A DNA stretch of 64,000 bases, taken from contig NZ_CBDAQN010000003.1 of assembly GCF_965199065.1 (NCBI RefSeq), positions 930,001-994,000 of the forward strand. The letters are read 5' to 3'. Positions 7,065 to 17,451 of this stretch are shown here, piece by piece. Source of the DNA: Acidisoma sp965199065. GTDB taxonomy: Bacteria > Pseudomonadota > Alphaproteobacteria > Acetobacterales > Acetobacteraceae. The position numbers and the translations under genes were made by a program. The stretch's first letter is position 1; every line of letters begins with the position of its first letter. The notes under the pieces are model-generated. The model did not search any database. It was not told the DNA's origin and saw only the letters and a list, made by a program, of their open reading frames with translations.

Positions 7065-8987
7065 TCAGGAAACGCTTTCCATGCGAACGCCCGGATGAAA
7101 ATACGCATACACCCGCCGCGCGGTCTCCCGGTTGATCCCCGGCACTGCCGCGAGGTCGGCCAGGCCCGCCTGCTTCACACCGCGCGCCGAGCCGAAGTGA
7201 TGCAACAGCGCCCGCTTCCGGGCGGCGCCAATGCCGTCGATCTCGTCCAGCTCGCTCTGCGAGATCGTCCGTGACCGGCCGGCGCGGTGGGTGGTGATGG
7301 CGAAGCGATGCGCCTCATCCCGCAGACGCTGGAGGAAATAGAGCACCGGGTCGCGCGGCGGCAGTTGGAAGGGCGCCGTGTTCGTCGAGTGGAACCACTC
7401 CCGCCCGGCGTTGCGGTCAGGCCCTTTGGCGATCGCCACCAGCGGGATGTCGCTGACGCCCAACTCCTCCATCACCGCGCGCGCCGCCGACAACTGCCCC
7501 GCGCCGCCGTCGATGACAACCAGATCGGGCCAGTGCGGGTCTTCGCGATCGGCGTGCTCCTTCAAGGCGCGGCCGAAGCGGCGCTGCAGCACCTCCCGCA
7601 TCATGGCGAAGTCATCGCCCGGCGCGATCGGCCCCTTGATCGAAAACTTGCGGTAGGCTTGCTTCATGAGGCCCTCGGGCCCGGCCACGACCATCACCCC
7701 ATAGGCGTTCGTGCCCATGATGTGACTGTTGTCGTAGACCTCGATGCGCTCGACGGAGGGCGCCAGGCCGAACAACTCGGCTGTCGCCTCCATCAGTTTG
7801 CCCTGGCCCGCCGTTTCCGCCAGCTTCCGCTCCAGCGTCTCTCGGGCATTAAGCTCGGCATGGGCGACGACGGCACGCTTCTCGCCCCGCTGAGGGACCG
7901 CCAGGGTCACGTGCCGCCCGGCCTTGATCGCCAGCGCCTCGGCGATCAGCAGACGCTCGGGCACCGGCTGGTTGAGCAGCAGCAGGGGCGGCGGCGGCTT
8001 GTCCTCGTAGAACTGGGTGATGAACGCGCCAAGCACATCACCGATCTCCTCGGCCTTCGTATGGCTTGGGAAGAAGGCGCGATTGCCGTTGTTGCGGCCG
8101 CCGCGCACGAAGAACACCTGCACGCAGGTCTGGCCGGCGATCTGCCAGGCGGCAACCACATCCGCATCGGTCAGGCTTGCCGGGTTGATGACGCCGGTGC
8201 CCTGGACATGGGTGAGCCCGCGGATCCGGTCGCGCAACGTGGCCGCCCGTTCGAACTCCATCGCGGCGGAGGCTTGTTCCATCTCGGCGGCAAGTTCCTG
8301 CTGGACGGTCGCTGCCTTGCCGGTGAGGAACGCCTTCGCCTGCCCGACCAGCTGCGCATAGTCCTCGCGGTTGATATGGCCGACGCAGGGCGCCGAACAG
8401 CGTTTGATCTGAAACAGCAGGCAGGGCCGCGTGCGGTTGGCGAAGACGCTGTCGGAGCATGAGCGCAGCAGGAACAGCCGCTCGATGGCCGTCAGGCTCT
8501 GGTTGACCGCCCAGGCGGACGCGAACGGCCCCCAGTAGCTCCCTTTCCGCGTCTGCGCGCCGCGATGTTTCACGACCTGCGGGAAATCGTTGTCCTCCGC
8601 CAGCATCAGCCAGGGGTAGCTCTTGTCGTCCCGCAGCACGATGTTGAACCGCGGCCGCAGCTTCTTGATGAGGTTCGCTTCCAGCAGCAGCGCCTCGGGC
8701 TCGGTATGGGTGGTGACGATCTCCATCGAGACGGTCTCCATCACCATGCGGCGGAGCCGCTCCGGCAGACGGCCGAGCTGAGTGTACGAGGCCACCCGCT
8801 TCTTGAGGCTCCGCGCCTTGCCGACGTAGAGCGCGTCGCCCTTCTCATCGAGCATGCGATACACGCCCGGGCTGAAGGGCATGGTCTCGAGCGCAGCCTC
8901 GATAACTATAACGCCTCTCGGAACGACGGAGACCGGCGCAACCAAGTCAAAAGACGTAGTAGAACCAATATCTTGCGTTTCAGTCAT
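7065..8987 (-). CDS. uvrC: UvrABC system protein C (excinuclease subunit)
   Basis: UvrC makes the 3' and 5' incisions in nucleotide excision repair with UvrA and UvrB. The 640-residue product has the GIY-YIG nuclease domain (PGVYRML...ALYVGKA, about 40-58), a Cys-containing stretch (RPCLLFQIKRCSAPCVGHI), the UvrB-binding UVR helix (AAMEFERAATLRDRIRGL), the RNase-H-like second nuclease domain (VYDNSHIMGT, VIDGGAGQLSAA) and C-terminal helix-hairpin-helix repeats. The N-terminus is about 35 residues longer than in many homologues; a later start is possible. Confidence 0.97.
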   Translation of the reverse strand: MTETQDIGSTTSFDLVAPVSVVPRGVIVIEAALETMPFSPGVYRMLDEKGDALYVGKARSLKKRVASYTQLGRLPERLRRMVMETVSMEIVTTHTEPEALLLEANLIKKLRPRFNIVLRDDKSYPWLMLAEDNDFPQVVKHRGAQTRKGSYWGPFASAWAVNQSLTAIERLFLLRSCSDSVFANRTRPCLLFQIKRCSAPCVGHINREDYAQLVGQAKAFLTGKAATVQQELAAEMEQASAAMEFERAATLRDRIRGLTHVQGTGVINPASLTDADVVAAWQIAGQTCVQVFFVRGGRNNGNRAFFPSHTKAEEIGDVLGAFITQFYEDKPPPPLLLLNQPVPERLLIAEALAIKAGRHVTLAVPQRGEKRAVVAHAELNARETLERKLAETAGQGKLMEATAELFGLAPSVERIEVYDNSHIMGTNAYGVMVVAGPEGLMKQAYRKFSIKGPIAPGDDFAMMREVLQRRFGRALKEHADREDPHWPDLVVIDGGAGQLSAARAVMEELGVSDIPLVAIAKGPDRNAGREWFHSTNTAPFQLPPRDPVLYFLQRLRDEAHRFAITTHRAGRSRTISQSELDEIDGIGAARKRALLHHFGSARGVKQAGLADLAAVPGINRETARRVYAYFHPGVRMESVS

Positions 8988-9032
8988 AATCCTAAAGTAC
9001 TATCTTGCGCCTTACCCGGCGCGTCTGGGGCC

Positions 9033-9067
9033 TGTGGATATCTCTGTGGAAACAACTCTGTGGCCGG
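9033..9067. promoter_or_regulatory. three spaced TGTGG motifs (DnaA-box-like) upstream of uvrC
   Basis: The 225-base gap between folB and uvrC holds TGTGGATAT, TGTGGAAAC and TGTGGCCGG, starting at 9033, 9045 and 9059. Read on the other strand, the first is ATATCCACA, one mismatch from the DnaA box. The second and third are weaker. The spacing of 12 and 14 bases suggests a cluster, but no AT-rich unwinding region or replication gene accompanies it. The rest of the gap shows nothing else I can name. Confidence 0.25.
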
Positions 9068-9212
9068 GGCGAACCCTAGGATGCGGTGCATGTTCCAGAT
9101 GTGAATGATGCCGGACAGACAACGATTTAAGTGCCTGAATATGAAGCTTCTTTTTTTTCGCCTGCGGACCGGTGACAAGATCTTGCTGACATGCCGTTGT
9201 AATTATTGGGCC

Positions 9213-9629
9213 TCAGGAGCGCGGTGGAAAAACCCTGTCTCTTGAGCGTTCTACCTCTACCCCTGCGGATGCGGCATCATCGAACACGCTGAGCTTCTCG
9301 ACCCGTACGCGGGCTGATAGCACCCTCGCATCGGATAGGCACAGACGGGCTATTTGTTCCGCCATTGTCTCAACCAGCTGGACGTGGGCTCGCCCGACGA
9401 GGGCGCGCACCCGCTTGGCAAGCCCATCATAATCAACCACGCGCGCTACGTCGTCCGGTCCCACCCCATCGGGGTGGTCTAGCCCGTCATCTCGCATCTC
9501 GAAGGAGAGGTTAATGCGGATCGGCTGGCGGCCACCCTTTTCCTCGGGATACACGCCGATCCTGGCATCGAGCACCAGATCCCGGATGAACACGCGACGG
9601 AGCGGCGGCTCTGAACCTGCTCCCGTCAC
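9213..9629 (-). CDS. folB: dihydroneopterin aldolase
   Basis: FolB converts dihydroneopterin to 6-hydroxymethyl-dihydropterin and glycolaldehyde in folate synthesis. The 138-residue product has VFIRDLVLDARIGVYPEEKGG near the N-terminus, the central VVDYDGLAKRV, LVETMAEQIA, and RVRVEKLSVFDDA with the catalytic lysine region. It overlaps the preceding reductase gene by four bases (ATGA), indicating translational coupling with another pterin enzyme. Confidence 0.9.
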   Translation of the reverse strand: MTGAGSEPPLRRVFIRDLVLDARIGVYPEEKGGRQPIRINLSFEMRDDGLDHPDGVGPDDVARVVDYDGLAKRVRALVGRAHVQLVETMAEQIARLCLSDARVLSARVRVEKLSVFDDAASAGVEVERSRDRVFPPRS

Positions 9630-10396
9630 TCGTCAATCTCCGTGTTGAAGGCGCCCCATTGCAGATGCTGACCGCCATCCAGCGCCAGCATCTGCCCGGT
9701 GAACGAGGGCAGCGACAGGATCGCGACCACAGCCTGCGCGACTTCCGCAGGCGAGGTGCCATGTTGGAGAGGTACGGAGGCGCACTGGCGCTCGAAATCC
9801 TCCTGGGTCTGGCGTGGGCTGGGCACCGCTGGGCCGGGGCCGACACCCACCACCCGGATGCGCGGCGCCAGCGCGAGCGCCAGCGTCCGGGTGAGCGTCC
9901 AGAGCGCCGACTTGGTGACGGTGTAGGAGACGAAATGGGGTGTGAGCGACCACACCCTCTGGTCGATCATGTTCACCACGACGCCATGCGCCTCGCGCGG
10001 GAGAGCAGCCGCCATCGTCTGCGTGAGCAAAAATGGCGCGCGCAGGTTGGGCTCCATATGCCGGTCCCAGCTTTCGCGCGTCACATCCTGCCACTCGTCC
10101 CGGTCGAAGACGCTGGCATTGTTGACGAGGACGCCGATTGGGCCGAGCGCCGCCTCGGCGCGATGGATCAAGGTCTCGACCGCCGCCTCCTCGGCGAGGT
10201 CTGCGGGCAGGGCCACGGCACGGCCGCCGCCGGCGCGGATCGTCGCCGCCAGTTCCTCGGCCTCCAGGGCGCTCCGGTTGTAGTGGATGGCGACCGCGAA
10301 GCCGGCTTCCGCGAGCGTCTCCACGATGGCGCGGCCGAGCCGCTTGGCGCCGCCGGTGACGAGAGCCGTGCGCGGGATGCGCGTGTCGATCGTCAT
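9626..10396 (-). CDS. SDR oxidoreductase, pteridine-reductase/FolM-like
   Basis: This is a 256-residue short-chain dehydrogenase. The cofactor motif is TGGAKRLGRAI; the Arg-x-Gly form of this motif is typical of PTR1/FolM pteridine reductases rather than ordinary SDRs. NNASVF and the catalytic SYTVTKSAL (Tyr-x3-Lys) follow. Coupling with folB supports a role in reducing dihydropterins, perhaps dihydromonapterin reductase. I start it at ATG 10396, between the uvrB stop and the gene body; an earlier in-frame ATG at 10462 lies inside uvrB. The specific substrate is inference. Confidence 0.75.
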   Translation of the reverse strand: MTIDTRIPRTALVTGGAKRLGRAIVETLAEAGFAVAIHYNRSALEAEELAATIRAGGGRAVALPADLAEEAAVETLIHRAEAALGPIGVLVNNASVFDRDEWQDVTRESWDRHMEPNLRAPFLLTQTMAAALPREAHGVVVNMIDQRVWSLTPHFVSYTVTKSALWTLTRTLALALAPRIRVVGVGPGPAVPSPRQTQEDFERQCASVPLQHGTSPAEVAQAVVAILSLPSFTGQMLALDGGQHLQWGAFNTEIDE

Positions 10397-10406
10397 CTCG
10401 CGCTGC

Positions 10407-12677
<2,271 letters not shown>

Positions 12678-12728
12678 ATCCAGAACATAGTCCCGATCTT
12701 CGCCTTTATCGAGTGCCTGTCGAGCAGC

Positions 12729-12935
12729 TCAGCGGTGGCGGTCGATCTCGAAGTGAAGCTGTGCGCGCGATACGCCGATATCGGACAGCATGCGGGCATC
12801 CATGCAGTCCAACTCGCGCCGCGGGGCCGCCGCCCGCTTCATCCGCTTCTGCGCGTCGCGCGCCGCCTGCCAGAGCCGCGACAGCGCCGCAGACAGAGGC
12901 CAGTGCATGGTAGTGGTTCCAAGGGAGAGCGACAT
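12729..12935 (-). CDS. DUF1127 small protein
   Basis: The 68-residue product has the DUF1127 C-terminal signature, here ELDCMDARMLSDIGVSRAQLHFEIDR. Members are small Arg-rich proteins, common in alphaproteobacteria, several of which affect RNA or phosphate metabolism; a specific role cannot be read here. I chose ATG 12935 because AGGAG lies six bases upstream; an upstream in-frame ATG at 12968 is less likely. It is divergent from the LysR gene and may be its target. Confidence 0.75.
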   Translation of the reverse strand: MSLSLGTTTMHWPLSAALSRLWQAARDAQKRMKRAAAPRRELDCMDARMLSDIGVSRAQLHFEIDRHR

Positions 12936-12988
12936 GGCGAACTCCTTTTGTGCAATGTCCGCACCCACAACCTGATCCTGCGCCTGCC

Positions 12989-13014
12989 ATCAGAAAAACG
13001 AATTGTTTTGATCA
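12989..13014. promoter_or_regulatory. imperfect palindrome between DUF1127 and lysR, candidate LysR operator
   Basis: The site reads ATCAG-AAAAAC-GAATT-GTTTT-GATCA, an inverted repeat around GAATT, placed 13 bases before the LysR gene in a divergent intergenic region. That is the usual place for an autoregulatory LysR binding site. Confidence 0.4.
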
Positions 13015-13026
13015 CTGGTATCAGGC

Positions 13027-13950
13027 ATGCTGATGAGTATGACCCGTCCAGCGACGCTCGATCCTGACTTGCTGCGCGCCTTCGTCTTCATTGCCGAGGA
13101 GCGAAGCTTCACTCGTGCCGCCCAACTCACCGGGCGTACGCAGTCGGCCGTCTCCATGCAGGTGCAACGGCTGGAAGCCGTGCTCGGCGAGCAGCTTCTG
13201 CACCGCGGCCGCGGCGGCAGCGTGGAGCTGACCCGGCACGGCCAGTTCCTCCTCCAGCATGCCCGCGACATGCTGGCGCTGAACGACGAAATCTGGCGCA
13301 CCTTCCACACGCCGGCCGTCACCGGAAGCGTGTGCCTCGGCACGCCGGACGACTACGCGCTGCGTTTCCTGCCGAACGTCCTCAAGCGATTCGCGGAGGT
13401 CTATCCCAACGTCGAGGTCGAGGTCGTCTGCGCGCCATCCGACGAACTCGTGCCCAAGCTCCGCGCGGGCACGCTCGACCTCGCCCTGATCTCGGACGGG
13501 CACCAGCCGGAGGGCCTGAAGGCGCAGGAGCTATGGAACGGCCCGCTGGTCTGGATCGGCTCAGAGCGGCACGGCACGCATCGGCTCGACCCGCTGCCGC
13601 TGGCGCTTGCGAGCCCGACCTGCTGCTGGCGGGTGGCAGCGCTCGCCCGGCTCGATGCCACTGGGCGTCGCTACCGGCTCGCTTATACCGCCGCCACCCA
13701 GATCGGCACGCTCGCGCCGGTCATGGCTGGCCTTGCCGTCACGGTCTCGCCCGCAACTCTGCTGCCCGTGGGCCTGCGCGCTTTGGGTGCCGAGGATGGC
13801 ATGCCGTCCCTGCCCGACTTCCAGGTGGTCATGGTGAAGGCGCGGGAGGCCCGGCAGCCCGTCACGGATGCTCTGGCGGACTATATCGGCGAAACCTTCG
13901 CGCGCGAGGCTGAGAAAGCAACACGGCCGCGGGAGTCTCTTGTCGCCTGA
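13027..13950 (+). CDS. LysR-family transcriptional regulator
   Basis: This 307-residue protein has an N-terminal winged helix-turn-helix (LDPDLLRAFVFIAEERSFTRAAQLTGRTQSAVSMQVQRLE, about residues 11-51) and a periplasmic-binding-protein-like effector domain thereafter (GTPDDYALRFLPNVLKRFAE, TLDLALISDG). LysR regulators usually control a divergent gene; here that is the DUF1127 gene. The effector is unknown. The gene converges on the XRE regulator. Confidence 0.9.
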   Translation: MLMSMTRPATLDPDLLRAFVFIAEERSFTRAAQLTGRTQSAVSMQVQRLEAVLGEQLLHRGRGGSVELTRHGQFLLQHARDMLALNDEIWRTFHTPAVTGSVCLGTPDDYALRFLPNVLKRFAEVYPNVEVEVVCAPSDELVPKLRAGTLDLALISDGHQPEGLKAQELWNGPLVWIGSERHGTHRLDPLPLALASPTCCWRVAALARLDATGRRYRLAYTAATQIGTLAPVMAGLAVTVSPATLLPVGLRALGAEDGMPSLPDFQVVMVKAREARQPVTDALADYIGETFAREAEKATRPRESLVA

Positions 13951-13977
13951 TCCGCGGCCTGCTTCAGCCGCAGATGT

Positions 13978-14457
13978 TCAACCTGCCGGCGAAGACGGCG
14001 CCGTCGCCAGCGACTTCACCAAGTCCAGAATGCGCTCCCGGACTTTCGGGTCGGTTATCTTGCCATACGCCCGCACAAGCTCGGCTGTCTCGCGACTGGC
14101 CGTAGAGGGCTCATCCTGGCCGAACGAGGCTTGCTTCTCGGCAAATGACGACTGATCGTACCAAGGCGGCGCCCCGGAGTTGAGCCCCTGCGCCGGCTCG
14201 AAGTTCGGCAGGCCCTCGAAGAAGAAGTCGGCCGTCACATCGAACACGCGGCATAGATCATAGAGGCGCGACGCACCGACGCGGTTAGTCCCGCGCTCGT
14301 ATTTCTGTATTTGCTGGAACGTCAGGTTTAGCGCGTCACCAAGCTTCTCCTGCGACATGCCAAGTGACGTGCGGCGCTGGCGGATGCGCGCGCCGACATG
14401 AACGTCGATTGGGCTCGGGCTGCTTTCCGTAACTCCCACGCTGCCTGTGCCACCCAT
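13978..14457 (-). CDS. XRE-family helix-turn-helix regulator
   Basis: The 159-residue product has a Cro/CI-type helix-turn-helix at about residues 18-72 (VGARIRQRRTSLGMSQEKLG, FQQIQKYERGTNRVGASRL) followed by FDVTADFFFEGLP. This is the alphaproteobacterial regulator commonly found between lnt and metK. Here it does follow lnt, but metK lies about 30 kb away. Start ATG 14457 is chosen because the upstream extension is unlike the family. The C-terminus ends in a helix with KVRERILDLVKSLA. Targets are unknown. Confidence 0.85.
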   Translation of the reverse strand: MGGTGSVGVTESSPSPIDVHVGARIRQRRTSLGMSQEKLGDALNLTFQQIQKYERGTNRVGASRLYDLCRVFDVTADFFFEGLPNFEPAQGLNSGAPPWYDQSSFAEKQASFGQDEPSTASRETAELVRAYGKITDPKVRERILDLVKSLATAPSSPAG

Positions 14458-14670
14458 CAGATGAAGTATGTTGATTCCACAAACCGATGACCGAATGCTT
14501 CGAGTTGAGCTTAATATCAAGCCCACACGCGCTAACGTTTCACCTGCAATACTGATAATTTATCGTAAATGTCTGGTGCAAGATAGAGTGACTGGAACGG
14601 TATATGCAAATTATTCACTGCCAGGCTTAATCCCAACTGCACCTGTTAAGCTCTGGGAAAGGAACAGCGG
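14458..14670. other. AT-rich intergenic region upstream of the XRE gene
   Basis: These 213 bases between lnt and the XRE gene are clearly AT-richer than the genes around them (for example ATACTGATAATTTATCG). They probably hold the XRE gene promoter. I could not pick a convincing -35/-10 pair or a terminator. Confidence 0.4.
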
Positions 14671-16164
14671 CTAGCTCGATGCATTGCGCCGCCGGAGCGA
14701 CATGACCACGCCCGCGGCGCTCGCAAGCAGCGCCAGCAAAGTCGGCGACCAGAGGCCAAGGTGCGAGAAGATCGTCGGCGGCAACGGGCCGGGCAATGGC
14801 GCCACGAGGACGCCCTGCTTTTCCATTCCCAGGCGCTGCAATTGTCTCCCGGACGCGTCGAACAGGGCGGAGATGCCGGTATTGGCCGCGCGTGCCAGAG
14901 GCAGGCCTTCCTCCACGGCGCGCAGGCGGCTCGCGGCCAGATGCTGGCGTGGACCGCTGCTGTCGCCGAACCAGGCGTCGTTGGTGATCAGAGCGATCCA
15001 GTCGGGCCGGTCGCGCTCGTCGACGATCTGCCCCGAAAAGACGGATTCGTAACAGATGATCGGCCCGACCGGCGGCAGGTCGCGCAGATGCAGCGTCTCT
15101 GGCCCAGGGCCGCGCGAGAAACCCTGCCCCGGCAAAATCTGAAAGGGAAGCCACGCGGGCTGATATTCGCCGAACGGCACGAGGTGCCACTTGTCGTAAA
15201 ATGCCTCCAGCGGACCCGGGCCCTGTACTGCCGCCATGCTGTTATAAATGCTGTCCCCGCTGCCGAAACGCAGAGTGCCGGCAAGCACGGTCACGTTCGG
15301 GCCGACCGTCTCGCTGATCGCCTGGCGCGCTCCCGCATCCGTCTGCAACAGGAAGGGCGACGCCGTCTCCGGCCAGAGCAGGACTACGGGCAGGCGCCCG
15401 CCGCTCGCTTGCCGAGCGCGCGCCACCGCGTCAGCGCTCAGGGCCAGGTAGCGCCGGAACAGGGCCAGAGCGGCTGCGCGGTCGGAGACGAATTCGGCGG
15501 CGCCGTCACCCTGGACGATGCCCACCATCGCTGCCGGCGCCGCAGGATGCGCGCTCGCCAGCCGCGCCACGCCGAGACCGGCCCAAACCAGCATCATGAC
15601 GGCCGAGGCGAGGATGCCGCGCCGTCCGAGCGCCGGCAGGGACGCCGCCAGCACCACCATCAGCGTGAGGCCTAGCACGCCGATCCAGGCGGCCGGCTGG
15701 ATAAGGACGGTGCCGACCAGACCCGGCAGCGCCACATCCGTGCCCCAGAGGTTCCACGGAAAGCCGGTGAACGCGAATTGCAGGCCAAGATCGGCGAGCG
15801 TCCAGGTGCCGGCGAGAACCAGGATGCGGGCGAGCCCCGGCCTTGCCCGCCATGCCAGGGCGCAGGGCACCGCGGTGAAGACGCCGACCGCCAGCGACAG
15901 GCCGGGAACCGCGAAGGGCACCAGCCACCAGAACTGCGCCGCCTCGAGCAGGATCGGCTCCGTGATCCAGTATAGCCCGGCGAGATTGAGCCCGAAGCCG
16001 AACACCAGCCCGAAGAGCGCCGCCTCACGCCCGGTGCGCGCCCGGCCGATGAGCCAAAGAAGGCCCGGCAGAGCGATCCAGAGCGCCGGAAGAATATACG
16101 TTGGAGGTAATGCGAGCGCCGAGATCAAACCCAGAAGGAGTGCTAGGATCAGAGACAGCCGCAT
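14671..16164 (-). CDS. lnt: apolipoprotein N-acyltransferase
   Basis: Lnt adds the third acyl chain to lipoproteins in the inner membrane. The 497-residue product has six or more N-terminal membrane segments, then a carbon-nitrogen hydrolase domain. The catalytic triad is visible: Glu in LLWPETASP, Lys in YDKWHLVPFGEY, and Cys in IICYESVFSG. A last membrane helix and a short Arg-rich tail close it. The 90-base gap to tsaB is a divergent promoter region. Confidence 0.95.
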   Translation of the reverse strand: MRLSLILALLLGLISALALPPTYILPALWIALPGLLWLIGRARTGREAALFGLVFGFGLNLAGLYWITEPILLEAAQFWWLVPFAVPGLSLAVGVFTAVPCALAWRARPGLARILVLAGTWTLADLGLQFAFTGFPWNLWGTDVALPGLVGTVLIQPAAWIGVLGLTLMVVLAASLPALGRRGILASAVMMLVWAGLGVARLASAHPAAPAAMVGIVQGDGAAEFVSDRAAALALFRRYLALSADAVARARQASGGRLPVVLLWPETASPFLLQTDAGARQAISETVGPNVTVLAGTLRFGSGDSIYNSMAAVQGPGPLEAFYDKWHLVPFGEYQPAWLPFQILPGQGFSRGPGPETLHLRDLPPVGPIICYESVFSGQIVDERDRPDWIALITNDAWFGDSSGPRQHLAASRLRAVEEGLPLARAANTGISALFDASGRQLQRLGMEKQGVLVAPLPGPLPPTIFSHLGLWSPTLLALLASAAGVVMSLRRRNASS

Positions 16165-16253
16165 GCTGTAGGCGGCTACAGCCGTCCCCGCCGGTTGGCA
16201 AGCGCCCTACCCCCCGCGTCCGGTCATGTCTAGCCTCAGGAACCGCTGCCGCC

Positions 16254-16973
16254 ATGCCATCGCCACAGCCTCACCTCGTCCTGGGACTCGACGCGTCATC
16301 CAGCCGGTGCTCGGTCGTGCTCTGGTCGGAAGACCAAGGGTGTGTTCTCGCCGGTATAGAACGCGAGGGACCGACCGGCGACGCCGCGCGGCTGCCGGGC
16401 ATGGTGGCGGAGTTGCTCGCCAGCCGGGGGCTCGCCGTCAAGGATCTGAGCATTGTCGCAGTTTCGGTCGGCCCCGGCAGCTTCACCGGGCTGCGGGCCA
16501 GCCTCGCCTTCGGCCAAGGGCTTGCGGCAGGCGCCGGCATCCGAGTCATCGGCGTTACTGTGGCGGAGGCGTTGGCCGTCGCTGCCCGAGGTGAAGCCGG
16601 GATCGAGGCTGGTCTTCCCCTGTGGTGCGCGCTCGACGGACGCCAAGGGCGGCTCTTTCTCCAGTGCGGTGGCGCCCCCGAGGCCTGGGAGGTGGTGAGC
16701 TTGACCGACCCGCCCCGCCCGCAGGGCCCGATTGGCCTGACCGGCGACGCGGCGGCGGCGCTCGGCTCCGTCCTGCGGGAGCGCGGTGCGGCCGCGCTCA
16801 TTACCAACGCCCGGGTTTGCCACGCGCGGGAGGTGGCGATCGCGGGGGTCACGCGGGCGCAGGGGCATCTCGCGCCTTTAGCCGCGACGCCGCTCTATAT
16901 CGACCCGCCCCGCGCTCTGCCGCCGAAGGGCGGCCTTCGTCCACCACCACGCGAGGCGGCGCAGGCCTCGTGA
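16254..16973 (+). CDS. tsaB: tRNA threonylcarbamoyladenosine biosynthesis protein TsaB
   Basis: TsaB is the scaffold partner of TsaD in making t6A37 on ANN-decoding tRNAs. The 239-residue product begins MPSPQPHLVLGLDASSSRCS and contains the conserved VSVGPGSFTGLRASLAFGQGLA at about residues 74-95, with ALDGRQGRLFLQ further on. I start it at ATG 16254; the frame is open further upstream, but that part overlaps lnt and is unlike the family. It overlaps rimI by four bases (GTGA). Confidence 0.9.
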   Translation: MPSPQPHLVLGLDASSSRCSVVLWSEDQGCVLAGIEREGPTGDAARLPGMVAELLASRGLAVKDLSIVAVSVGPGSFTGLRASLAFGQGLAAGAGIRVIGVTVAEALAVAARGEAGIEAGLPLWCALDGRQGRLFLQCGGAPEAWEVVSLTDPPRPQGPIGLTGDAAAALGSVLRERGAAALITNARVCHAREVAIAGVTRAQGHLAPLAATPLYIDPPRALPPKGGLRPPPREAAQAS

Positions 16974-17404
16974 CTGTCCAGCATGTCGGCCCGACCTTTG
17001 CCCCTGTGCTCGCGGCCATCCACGGTGCAGCCTTCCCGCTGGAGGGCTGGGGCGTCGGCGCCTTCCAGGTGCAACTCGAAATGCACAGCGTGCTCGGGCT
17101 GCTGGACGACCGCGGCGGCCTCGTTCTGCTTCGGGTGACGGCGGATGAGGCTGAAATCCTGACCATCGGCGTCGTCCCGTCGATGCGCCGCCAGGGTATC
17201 GCCCGCGCCTTGCTCGAAGAGAGCCTGACCCGGGCGCGCATTCTCGGCGTTCGCGCTCTCTTCCTGGAGGTGGGCGTGCGGAACCACCCGGCGCGCGCGC
17301 TCTACGAAGGGATGGGCTTCAGAGAGGTCGGCCGCCGCCGCCGCTACTACGCAAATGGCGAGGACGCCTTAATCCTCTGCGTGCGGCTTAGCCCCGCCGA
17401 GTGA
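16970..17404 (+). CDS. rimI: GNAT acetyltransferase, RimI-like
   Basis: This 144-residue GNAT enzyme has the acetyl-CoA binding motif VVPSMRRQGIARALLEE and the C-terminal ALYEGMGFREVGRRRRYY, typical of RimI (N-alpha-acetyltransferase of ribosomal protein bS18). The start is GTG 16970, overlapping the tsaB stop, as in many tsaB-rimI pairs. That gene order supports the name more than the sequence alone does. Confidence 0.8.
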   Translation: MTVQHVGPTFAPVLAAIHGAAFPLEGWGVGAFQVQLEMHSVLGLLDDRGGLVLLRVTADEAEILTIGVVPSMRRQGIARALLEESLTRARILGVRALFLEVGVRNHPARALYEGMGFREVGRRRRYYANGEDALILCVRLSPAE

Positions 17405-17451
17405 GGCATACCGGCTTGCCTCCGCGCAAGACACAGGCCAGTTTCGCGACC

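Noticed and set aside
9143..9158. GAAGCTTC followed by eight T as a terminator on the plus strand
   Set aside because: An eight-base palindrome cannot form a stable hairpin with a loop, and no plus-strand gene ends upstream.
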